From Rhyacophila brunnea (taxonomy: Eukaryota > Arthropoda > Insecta > Trichoptera > Rhyacophilidae): 64,000 nt of DNA. The notes under the pieces were generated by a model. It searched no databases. It saw nothing but the letters and a program-made list of their open reading frames with translations, and was not told the origin of the DNA. Below, one piece after another: positions 55,115 to 64,000 of this stretch. Every line of letters begins with the position of its first letter. Within the stretch, counting starts at the first letter, position 1. The DNA lies in the NCBI GenBank assembly GCA_022495005.1, contig JAGYXB010000618.1, forward strand, positions 345,576-409,575, read 5' to 3'. Made by a program: the position numbers and the translations under genes.

Positions 55115-57055
55115 TTACTTACATGTTTCATATATATGATTACAATGTAACAATAAAAAATAGTATTTTATATTATTTTTCTTCATCGAAGTTTTGAATT
55201 TTGAAGTGGATGCTTGAAAATTCTGGTTTCCCCGAGTCTCGCATTTTCTCTGCTAAGCCCAACGTTTAGGTACATAAATAGCGCGTACCCATCTACTAAA
55301 TATATATATTTTCTTTTAATGGAGCAATTAAAATATAATTAGTAATTAGACTCTAGGTTTCTCTTTTAGTAAAGTATCGTACTACGAAGCCAGTATACTT
55401 TGGATATTTGATCCGATATCGACGTTGTGTCGAAAATGTATTAACCTGTCTATCTTGTTATTCTTAGAAAGATTTTCGGTAAACAAAGTTCTAACAAAAT
55501 AAAAACATCATGGCTCAAAAAACTCATAAATAGGTTTAAGCTTCCATCCCTATTTAAAGTATCAGCAAACAAGGGAAAGAATGCCAAAATCATCGCTGAC
55601 GTCTAGTAACGGATGTAATATTAAAATAATAACAAAATTTACTAGAATTTTAAGTGTCTTTACAGTATTATACATACATAAGGTAGTGAATTTTTCTTCT
55701 AATGTATTTCTGAATAACTCATAAACTTTGTTGGTAAAGTTTCGGTGTCGAAATATTTGCAGAGTAAGCGCTACTTGCAATATTGTGGTGGTTTACCACG
55801 TACCATATTATTACAATCTATCTATTTTTTACGATAAATTATTTCAGTATATAAAGTTGCTGGCTTCGCGAACAACTGTACCTATTTAATTCAGCCCATA
55901 TTCCCATCGTATTGTGCACATAACATAATCCACCTGATGAATGTCTAATCAACATACGCATCATCGTGCACTTGAGAATGATGGCACGTATTTGATCGTA
56001 TACATATTCATCGGCTAGCTTTTCCATTGTTATGGTTGTATAGAGCCAATTCTCGCCTATAGTAATCATACGTGTGTTTTGTAATTTGTATCTATAATAT
56101 AAGAATAACTCTTAGAATTGCACAATTATGAATCTTTTAAAATACTATTCAACATAAAACATACAATGGCGTGGTTTTGTGTCGAGACAAAAACAAAATA
56201 CCCAATTATATCAAATTTAGCAAAAAAATACTGTTGCCATTCCTATCATTATATTAAGATGAATGTAAACGATTTGTTATTGAAAAAAAGATATCTATTT
56301 TTATTTCACAAACTGTGAAAATTTACGATATACTTGACCAAATTAGTACCTCAAATAAAAGCTCATTGCAGTAAGCATAAGGATCGCAGTAATTTTCTTC
56401 CGAGTTGTTACATGTAACATAATATTATACATATTTACTTACGAAAGTTAAATTAAAAATATTATTCCATGTGCGCATTTTTTATTTGAAGTAAATAATT
56501 TTTGTTTTCAAAATTTGTTAGGTAAGGGGCATGAATATTTTTGAAAAGTTGAAGTGGGGCATGGCACAAATAAGGTTGTTATGTATTAATGTTTCGCTGG
56601 ACTCAGTTTAATCAGTTTGTCATTCCAGAATTCCTTGGCGGTCTACGATGAACCGCGATCTATAGTCTCTATAGTCTAAGACCGCGATTGACATCTTGAC
56701 CCTACATTATATATTTTGTTCCTCGCTGTAAGGTGAATCGACCATATCCATAAAATATGGTCAATATTATTGATGGCGTATTTAAAATTAATGAGATCAT
56801 TTAATCCTTTATAATATTATCGGTTAACTTCCGTTAGCAAACTGTGATTATTAATCGAGCTTTCCGTTTTAGAAATTCCTGTTTTATATAAGACATTTTT
56901 AATACATGATGTTGTAAGTCAGTATCTACAATAATAAGGGTAACATATTTAATGATTACTATAGAACCAAGGCCTTACTAGACCAACCTTAGTGCCTGTA
57001 TAATTTTATTACTGAAGTGCGCAGAGTTGCGAGAAAAATAACGAAGTCTCATTAT
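55115..57055. other. Non-coding stretch
   Basis: No recognised gene. The minus-strand ORFs at 55562-55780 and 55839-56069 have no family I know. A GC-richer portion at 56600-56710 (CGCGATCTATAG...GACCGCGATTGA) has a weak internal inverted repeat. Confidence 0.35.
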
Positions 57056-57060
57056 TTATA

Positions 57061-57180
57061 ACAACGAAAGGGTTTTATTGTCGATTTTGTAAAATTTAAC
57101 CCCCAGTTGAAAATGTCCCACTGAGGCGGACGAAACCGGTCCTAATATATTAATTAAAGTGGAATAAGTACTATAAAAAA
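57061..57180 (+). repeat. LINE 3' UTR-like segment
   Basis: GTCCCACTGAGGCGGACGAA and ACCGGTCC followed by an A-rich tail resemble CR1/Jockey-type 3' UTR ends, comparable with 45840-45910. No coding part is attached. Confidence 0.35.
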
Positions 57181-57299
57181 AAATGCGTTTTATTAAATAA
57201 AAACAACAATAGAAAATACAGAAATGTCTTTATTAAGCTTCGGTTAAATAATTCATTAACATAATATATACTTAATTAAATTAAATTAATATTTTTTCT

Positions 57300-57400
57300 T
57301 TTCGATTTTACACAATATTGAATATAGGTAGATAAGATTTAAGAATGTTAGATTCTTATTTATAAACGTTAAAAAATACCAGGAGAGTACCACTTTGTCG
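57300..57400 (-). repeat. FB-tR arm fragment
   Basis: GATAAGATTTAAGAATGTTA and GATTCTTATTTATAAACGTT recall the outer arm of the FB-tR family. Short and diverged. Confidence 0.3.
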
Positions 57401-57970
57401 ATATTTTTGGATGTGATGATATGCTAATACTCAACCTGTTATGTTAGTATCCTATCATTTGTTTTCTTTCACGAACCAATTAAAATAAACAATTCTTTTG
57501 TTTGCGTGTTCAATCGTTCAATTTTTATGCGTTACAGATAGATAAGATAAATCTAGACAAATATATTATAATATATTGTAATTATTATTAGTTATGTTCC
57601 TTGATTAATTATAAAGCTGGTAATATAAAACATCTCGGAAAGGTAACGTACTTGTAAGAATTAATTTGTATAGCAACAAGTTGCTGGCAACCTCATTAAA
57701 TTTCGATGAAAATAATTTATGGTCATATAAATTATTATAATTATCGTGAAATTAAATGAAGTTGCCAGACATAACACATACTTTCAGACGGACAAGAGCA
57801 CTTACTCGAACAGTGAAAGATATAGGTTCATATCCCACGCAGTTTTTCTAGGATTTTTCGAAATTGTATTTTTTAAGATTATATTCTCTGAATCTATTCC
57901 AGGTTCATATGTTAAAAAAATTGACAACCACTGAATTGGATGAACTGAGTGTGAAAAAACAAGAAAGGCC

Positions 57971-58441
57971 ATGAATGTTTTACGACCGATAAATGACTAT
58001 GAGTCATTGGATTTTTCGAGTGAGTATGAGACAAACTGTCGAGAACGTCTGAAGAAGTATATTGACCGCACCACGAATAAAAAAGGGCGAGTGAACATGT
58101 GGGCATGTCAGTTAAATGATTTCAAGATATCAGCGATTGTCAAATACTTCAAGGATACATGCCACAAATTTAATTTTGAGATCGTGATAATCGGGCAGAC
58201 TAAGGATCACTTTTCGTACTTAGTAAATGAAGTCATCGAAATACATCAGAGCTCTTATAATATCAATGATGGTGGACTAAAGTGCCTACCACCACCCGTC
58301 ATATATGCACAACCGTTGATATGCGCAGCCGCTTTCTATGACGCTTTAAACGTGTCTGAAAGAAGTGATTTTAAGTGCTCATTCCGTCCCGAGACGGAGC
58401 CGCACGGGACTGATGCTGCAACCATACACCGTAGTGCTTAA
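57971..58441 (+). CDS. Unrecognised 156-residue ORF
   Basis: This is the longest open frame in the window not explained by a known element. It starts MNVLRPINDYESLDFSSEYE and reads through to IHRSA stop. The protein is soluble-looking, with balanced composition and several cysteines (NCRERL, MWACQL, DTCHKF). It has a hydrophobic strand-like segment FNFEIVIIGQTKDHFSYLVN and a proline-rich CLPPPVIYAQPLICAAAF. I see no signal peptide, membrane segment or catalytic motif I can name. Acceptor-like TTTTTCTAG lies upstream at 57843-57851, and a separate ORF at 57746-57934 precedes it. It could be an exon, a fragment of an unfamiliar mobile element or an integrated foreign gene. I do not assign a function. 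Confidence 0.35.
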   Translation: MNVLRPINDYESLDFSSEYETNCRERLKKYIDRTTNKKGRVNMWACQLNDFKISAIVKYFKDTCHKFNFEIVIIGQTKDHFSYLVNEVIEIHQSSYNINDGGLKCLPPPVIYAQPLICAAAFYDALNVSERSDFKCSFRPETEPHGTDAATIHRSA

Positions 58442-58444
58442 AGA

Positions 58445-60455
58445 AGAAAGTTAAGAAAGGAAAATTGATGGTGGACTACCTTTAAAAATGTCATGGTTTC
58501 CACCACATTGGATTGTGCATCCATCTAGCATCTCTGATTGCAATTAATACGCTAAACTATCCGCAATGTTCGATGTCAACTAAACCAAATTCTACCCGAT
58601 ACATTAATACAGAGCATGAAATGTAAACTAAAGAAGGGGAAGAACACACGGTGACAGTCCAATAATTTTGTGCTTTTTTCAACCTGATTAGCTTGATCGA
58701 CAACCGTGTTGTAAAACTGTGTTAGTAAACGTAATAAATATTTGAAATTTAACAGACGCTATTTATTTTTCGGGGCGTAAGAAGACATGTTGCAATTTCA
58801 AGCCCCTCTGATATTAAAAATTAATTACATAAACATTTAAAATGTAATTTCAGTATTTTTTTTTAATCGTCAAGTAAGCTTAAAGATATATGCGACCGAC
58901 GGCAACCCGACCGTAAATTAAATACCTGTTTTTACCAATGTTCCCTGTAAGGTGTACGCAGACATATCTGTGTAGACAGTGTTCATACCAAAATATTGTA
59001 AAATAAAGTTTCCTTTGCCAGAGCTTAGCTTTGCTCGAATGCACGGAACCATAACATGCACAATAATTCTTCGACCCATTTCTCGAAAGGAAAAGGTCAA
59101 GTGCGACTAATACATTAAAAATATAAGTTTTATTTATTATTATTTGTGGGGGAGTGTAAGTTTACCGCACCGGGTGACACCAATCCTGGTTACGCCACTT
59201 TTCAGATGCGTTGATGATCCGCACACACAATTGAAAAATTAGAGGGAACGTTGGTTATTACTACACCTCTCTCGAGATGAAATTTAATCGCATTTCTTTT
59301 GACATACATTATAAAACAATCGAAAGCCGAAAGGTTAAACCAATGACGTTTCGTTGTAGTAAGCAGGTTATGCGTTGCATAGAGGCAGCATATTATAAAG
59401 GCCAGCGAATATAGGAATGAATACAAATATTACTACTTCTAAGAGCATTGAAGTTTATTATGACACATAATATTAAGCGTTTGCTTCATAATAAAGTATT
59501 AACATATTAGTGTAAAACATAATCGAACCATAAAAATCCTGACAATATAGGTAACTAACTATTGTTTTATTGCTCAGGTAAATTTTTCACAAGAATGCCT
59601 CCCCTATTAAAGATCTCCATTATTTGAGAGTAGGTTTCATGGAATTGCTCTAGTTTTCAGTAGGTGGTGTGTATGTCAATAAAATTATAGAAAAATTGGT
59701 TCATATCGAACAATTTGTAGACTATTGAAAACTTAAAATAAAAGGGGCAGCGTTATTCAGTCTTAATGGCGACCCTTTGCCTTGGGACGTCACTGGGTTA
59801 AAATGTATACAACAAAGCCGAATTCCAGGTAACAATGACAAAATGATGGATAAAAATATAAGTGTATATGGTACATACTGTGAAACGAAAAATACGTAAG
59901 TAGTTATATCAAAAATGTTTAAATAAATATCCCTTTCGTTAGAGTAAGAAAGAAATGTGGTGACAATGTTTAGTATGTTCTCGCATTTCCCAAGTCTATT
60001 GTGTGAATAAATCTTAAAACGGTCGTTAAAAGCAGCTCAGGCCTTTTAATGTTACACAAGTAGGTGATACTTCTTTTCGTATCCAAAAAGGCATCCCTTT
60101 AGTAATCAAGCAATTTAAATTATAAAAGGCTACCCGACCCTTTGGCTGTTCCGTTTCCCGGGCCGGATAACAAGAAACATTTACCGGAAGTTTTTTTTCT
60201 TATTTCCCGTGATTGGTCCCAGCAAGGGAAAATTATCCTTTGCAACCTTAACCGCAATTTATTCTTAACTTCTTACTTCTATTATAAGATATGAACTTTT
60301 TATTTGTCAACTTTGTGCAACTGATTTTGTAAGGTATGCTTGCATATCCAGTATATACTATAGTTTAACAGTTAGATTTTGTCCAACCCATGTAAGATGT
60401 AAATGAGAGGCAATAATTTTCTTAGTATTAATCTATATATTAAAATTATATTTTT
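58445..60455. other. Non-coding stretch
   Basis: Nothing recognised. The minus-strand ORFs at 58918-59100 and 59202-59426 show no known motif. Confidence 0.35.
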
Positions 60456-60460
60456 TAAAC

Positions 60461-60890
60461 CATGCCCAATCTTAAAAATATCATATTATTATAGACTTAC
60501 TTCAAAGTCTCGAAATGATAATACAGAGTAATGAAGTTTGACATGCCCTTTGAAATCAGTCATATTGCTAATTTCTTTGTGCTTTATGTGCATGTTCTAT
60601 ATATCAGATGACGTTATTTTTTTTTCTAACATACGTATTTATATATAGACACATAATCCGTTGTTAACTCTAAATACCTTTTAGCATCAATACCACAATA
60701 GGCTTCCACACGGTGGAAATTGTATTAACACACTTTTGTTTCTACGACAAATAGATGGTACCTATTTGCTCAGTCTATTAGGTCCATACTCTGGATCCAA
60801 ACACATATTGAAAAAAACAATTTTCCAGACCCGGGACCCAATAATTTATAAGGCCGGTGAGTAACTGCTCGGTCATTATGGGCGTTTCGT
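60461..60890 (-). mobile_element. SINE-A copy apparently split by another repeat
   Basis: The 3' end (AACCATGCCCAATCTTAAAA, ATCATAT) is at 60461-60487. The next part of the SINE (AGGCTTCCACACGGTGGAAA, TGTATTAACACACTTTTGTT, AGTCTATTAGGTCCATACTC, CCAGACCCGGGACCC) resumes near 60700. The roughly 210 bases between contain the repeat that Helitron copy 1 interrupts near 32.75 kb. Confidence 0.65.
60541..60665. repeat. Relative of the Helitron copy 1 target repeat
   Basis: TAATTTCTTTGTGCTTTATG, TGCATGTTCTATATATCAGA, TTTTTTTTTCTAACATACG and TATTTATATATAGACACATA parallel 32690-32752 joined to 34117-34150. This relative has no Helitron between the two halves. Confidence 0.65.
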
Positions 60891-60894
60891 AGGC

Positions 60895-61465
60895 GTGTTA
60901 CTGATAAATATCTAATAAATGGGGCGCACCGGGTATTTGTTGGCCCAAGATAAATAAATAAAGCAATAATTACAGTGGAACAATTTAACTTTCAACTTAC
61001 GCAGATTTTGGTGTAAATAGTGCGCACGAATTACACCGTAACACAATTTCCAATAGTTCTTACATGAAGCATATTGAATTGTTTTCTATGGTGTTCGTGT
61101 TGGCCAATGGTTTTCTGGTGGGTCTATATTTGTATTGATCCCCAAGTATAAATATAAATATACGAGTATATGCACTCATTTTAGTTTCTGAAAAAAAAGG
61201 GCAAATATTTCACCACTTTGATACTAACAGGAGTGTCCGTTTTTTGTGTACGCTGAGCATTGGGCAATGTGTTGTAAATCCTACCCAAATTCTATACCAC
61301 ACCTCGCCACGTCCTGCGGGCTTACTGTCTATGTGCAAAACTGTTACAACGTATGGAGGGAGAGTTGGGGTTGACAACGACAATGGAACCGTGTGACTAC
61401 GCAACAAAAGCGCGAAATGTCGCACTCTCAGATGACTTTAGGATTAATAAGACAGGGTCTGGTCA
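60895..61465. other. Non-coding stretch
   Basis: Nothing recognised. The section 61210-61430 is GC-richer, with ORFs on both strands but no motif I know. Confidence 0.35.
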
Positions 61466-61469
61466 AGGT

Positions 61470-61640
61470 TTTGTCTGGCAAGTAAACAATATATATATTT
61501 TTTTTAATTTGTGTATGAGTCAGAGTATGAACTTAATAGGTTGAAGAAGTGGATAACATCCATTTCTCGAAAAAAACAAAGTCTGTTAATACAAAATATA
61601 TAGGCACGTATGATCTTATTAGGATCGGACATGGTAAAAA
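61470..61640 (+). mobile_element. SINE-A copy lacking most of its head
   Basis: GTCTGGCAAGTAAACAATAT, TGTGTATGAGTCAGAGTATG, CTTAATAGGTTGAAGAAGTG, CATCCATTTCTCGAAAAAAA, TATGATCTTATTAGGATCGG and ACATGGTAAAAAAG run in the normal order. The tRNA-like part is degraded. Confidence 0.75.
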
Positions 61641-61935
61641 AGACAAGGAATGGGAAACATATTTTGAATCCATATAACCGAAAAGCTATACCTACATATT
61701 ATATTTTTGTGTAGTGTATTTAACCTTTGTCGATAAAGCATTGTTGAATATTCAATAGGTAGAAGGATTTCACTTCAGAGAGAAAACACTAGCACGTGTA
61801 TGTGTGGAAATACCTTTGGGTAATTCCCAGTGGCACATTACTAAAAGTATGTAACTATTGAAACACTCTTTTGAAGACTTTCCGACTTTTCTCAGCTATT
61901 GCCGGTTTTAGGGTAAACACGCCAATTTCGTATAC

Positions 61936-61955
61936 ATATATATATATATATATAC
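61936..61955. repeat. (TA)n microsatellite
   Basis: About ten TA units, at the left border of the fold-back element. Confidence 0.9.
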
Positions 61956-62235
61956 ATAATTTGAAAACACGTCGGAGAAATATATTATAACCAATAGTAA
62001 AAATCTTTTTTAAATACGATATTCGGATTCGCGCCCACGTGCATTAACCACTATGCCATAGGAATCTTATCTAATTGCGACAAATTTTAGAATCCTGTTG
62101 GGTGTCCTAATTTTTTCAAAAAAGATTTTTTCTATTGGTTATATATTTCTCAGTATTTTCAAATTATGTATGTTCAATAAAAATAATGTTACATTCTTAT
62201 ATCTTGTGAATTATTCATCTGAATAAAACAAATAG
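61956..62235. mobile_element. FB-tR fold-back element, clearest copy
   Basis: The left arm ACATAATTTGAAAACACGTC, AGAAATATATTATAACCAAT and AAAAATCTTTTTTAAA is answered by the right arm AAAAAAGATTTTTTCTATTG, GTTATATATTTCTCAGTATT and TTCAAATTATGTATGTTC. Between them is a core with GATTCGCGCCCACGTGCATT and AACCACTATGCCATAGG, related to the tRNA-like head seen at 9.9 and 13.1 kb. The right arm continues to TTCATCTGAATAAAAC. No protein is encoded. Confidence 0.75.
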
Positions 62236-62239
62236 TTAA

Positions 62240-63815
62240 TTATATATATATATTATTGCTAATAATATTTTTTTTAATTAATTGAAAATAAATAATTTTA
62301 CAAAGCCTCAGACGCATATCCAATATTTAAAAAAAACCATAGAAAAAAATTAGATCAAGTAGGACTTAAACTCACGTCGTTCACTGTCTTGATGAGTGCT
62401 CTAATATTTTGAGCTATCGATTTGCCTATGACTCTGCTAATTAATTTTAATACCTACGTTACGAAGATGTTTAAAACCAAATTATACAAGTACAAATTAT
62501 ATATTTTCAACGTTTGGCAGTAATCCATGATATATAATATATGTATATGACATGTGTGTGTGTTTGCGTGTATGAAAGAGAGATAGTAGCTAGCACACGC
62601 GGTAGAAATGAACCTTCTTGGTTTTCTACTGCTTTTTTGACATGGTATGACGGACCGATGTGCCGAACAGCAGGATGGACCGACTTGGGTAGGTCTTTTT
62701 AGCTCTCATTTAATGTAAGAGCAATTCAAAATATATGGGTAGTGACAAATGAATAATATGAAAAGAAACAAATGGACTTGATCAGGAGGCAAACAAAATT
62801 TAAAAAAAATGGATTTACAATACATATTTAAAACATGTGAAATTTTCATCAATGACATCATAAGCTGACATGATACCTCTTGTTTAACTTCTGATACTAT
62901 GTATTAAAAAGAATATTAGCAAAATATATGATATAACAAAGTTAAATATTTTCCCATTGAACCATCGTATGTATATTTTCCGCTCCGTTCACAAATTAAT
63001 TATTTACTTATTTGAAGGAAAACAAAACAACATATGTAATAAATTCAATCGTACTGGCATATATATGAATTATATGTACATTTATAACGAATATATAAAT
63101 AGGCTGTAGAATATAAGTATAAGTTGGGTAGATTTCACGCGGGGTTTCCTTTGTTCAGAAAAGATTTTCCCGTGCTGGAAAATGCACACAAAATTTAAAC
63201 CCGTTTTCTTTGTTGCGACTAGGCGTATAATAATATTATTAAGTTATTATATATTACATGAATTTGCTGGAGGGGCGGGCTGCGACGCGGATTTATTTAT
63301 TTACATGATATAAAATAAAGTGAGGCTTTATCTTCTTTTTCTTCACACACCTCACGTATTTTATTTGAAAAGGTGGTCTTGATATTAGGGTTGTAATATC
63401 AAAAGAAAGGGTATTGATACCAACATGGAGAAAAAAGAGGTTAGTGGGGTCAAAACTTCCTCTGAATGGCAGTGTGTGCCCGTGTGATGAATTGATGGTT
63501 TCATGTGGGTGAGCAGGGTTTTGTCAAATTCAACTAATTACAGGATTTAAACTTTAGGCCACCCCACATCGAAGGCCGGTTACCATCAATGTAATCGTCA
63601 TTCTGTAGCTATAGTCTTACTTATCACAGAGATACTTAAGGCACGAAATTTAGCGTTCTTCACTCTCTCATACAAACAAGGTGACGTTTATGTTTTCTTG
63701 ATCAATGAGATTAGGGATGCTAATTTTTTTAAATAATATGACTGAAACATTCTACGTTTCCTGTTTTAATGCTGCGTATACCAAGTTAATGGTTATCGAT
63801 CGAGATAACCTTCTA
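62240..63815. other. Non-coding stretch
   Basis: No firm feature. Near 62340-62430 a reversed tRNA-like string (GGACTTAAACTCACGTCG...TTTTGAGCTATCGATTTG) may be another eroded SINE head. Confidence 0.35.
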
Positions 63816-63819
63816 CCAG

Positions 63820-63960
63820 CAGCAAATATACTTCAAAACCAACCTAGAAAAAGTAGACGAGTTTTTATATCTAGGATTGACCATTAGTGGACAAAGCAAA
63901 TGTAAAGCAGAGTTAAATACGATGACACGTATTATTACTATATATTATGAAAAGATCGAG
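63820..63960 (+). pseudogene. LINE reverse transcriptase scrap
   Basis: The plus strand reads FKTNLEKVDEFLYLGLTISG and QSKCKAELNTMT, then with a shift KLHLPRKMMFVQT. 'V..F.YLG..IS..G....EI..R' is the region after the FADD motif in RTE/Jockey-type reverse transcriptases (compare YVYLGQQVSKDG at 41240). Only about 45 residues are readable and the match continues towards the window edge. The ATG-started ORF at 63705-63887 is in another frame. Confidence 0.6.
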
Positions 63961-64000
63961 AAACTTCACTTGCCACGAAAATGATGTTTGTGCAAACGTT

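Noticed and set aside
1..64000. CRISPR array, bacterial operon, rRNA or prophage
   Set aside because: No regularly spaced short repeats, no ribosome-binding-site/ORF organisation and no rRNA-like sequence. Repeat content and SINEs indicate a eukaryotic nuclear genome.

Overview
The window looks like AT-rich, gene-poor nuclear DNA of an insect or other arthropod. The grounds are the long non-coding AT-rich stretches, tRNA-derived SINEs, truncated LINE tails, Helitrons with the common arthropod ends (TC...CTAG), hAT and Tc1/mariner remnants and many short inverted-repeat elements. I cannot resolve the order. I found no convincing intact host gene, rRNA, functional tRNA or CRISPR. Almost everything recognisable is a transposable element or its debris, often nested.

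Layout. 1-11 kb: mostly anonymous AT-rich DNA with SINE and TIR-element scraps, a 219 bp hAT-like MITE (6470-6688) and an RTE-type LINE fragment (10503-10890). 11-20 kb: SINEs of two families, a transposase N-terminal remnant, a hAT MITE split by a second element (17480-18352), a perfect-looking palindrome and two LINE 3' ends. 20-24.4 kb: a 1.66 kb inverted repeat with a tRNA-Ile-like sequence in each arm, a decayed Tc1/mariner-type transposase, a TIR element and a LINE fragment. 25-34 kb: the densest nest. It holds hAT MITEs, a second transposase remnant carrying a palindromic TTAA insertion, a 536 bp hAT MITE with a perfect 8 bp target duplication, several copies of one LINE tail (one split by a MITE), and Helitron copy 1. 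35-49.5 kb: LINE tails, an RTE reverse-transcriptase remnant, a GC-rich TIR element, Helitron copy 2 in the opposite orientation, and an internally deleted hAT transposase gene. 50-64 kb: SINEs, TIR elements, an unrecognised 156-residue ORF (57971-58441), a fold-back element with a tRNA-like core, and a LINE RT scrap at the right edge.

The genes do not work together as a system. They are independent mobile-element remnants in which every recognisable coding region has stops, frameshifts or lost catalytic motifs. The most unusual structural material is (i) inverted repeats that enclose tRNA-like sequences, (ii) palindromic 'snap-back' versions of element ends, one inserted at TTAA into a transposase, and (iii) two Helitron copies sharing one internal deletion junction. 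The only substantial ORF I cannot explain is at 57.97-58.44 kb. All element boundaries were read by eye from repeats within this window. Family names such as SINE-A, SINE-B, TIR-F, hAT-M, hAT-N, FB-tR and LINE-J are working labels used only here.
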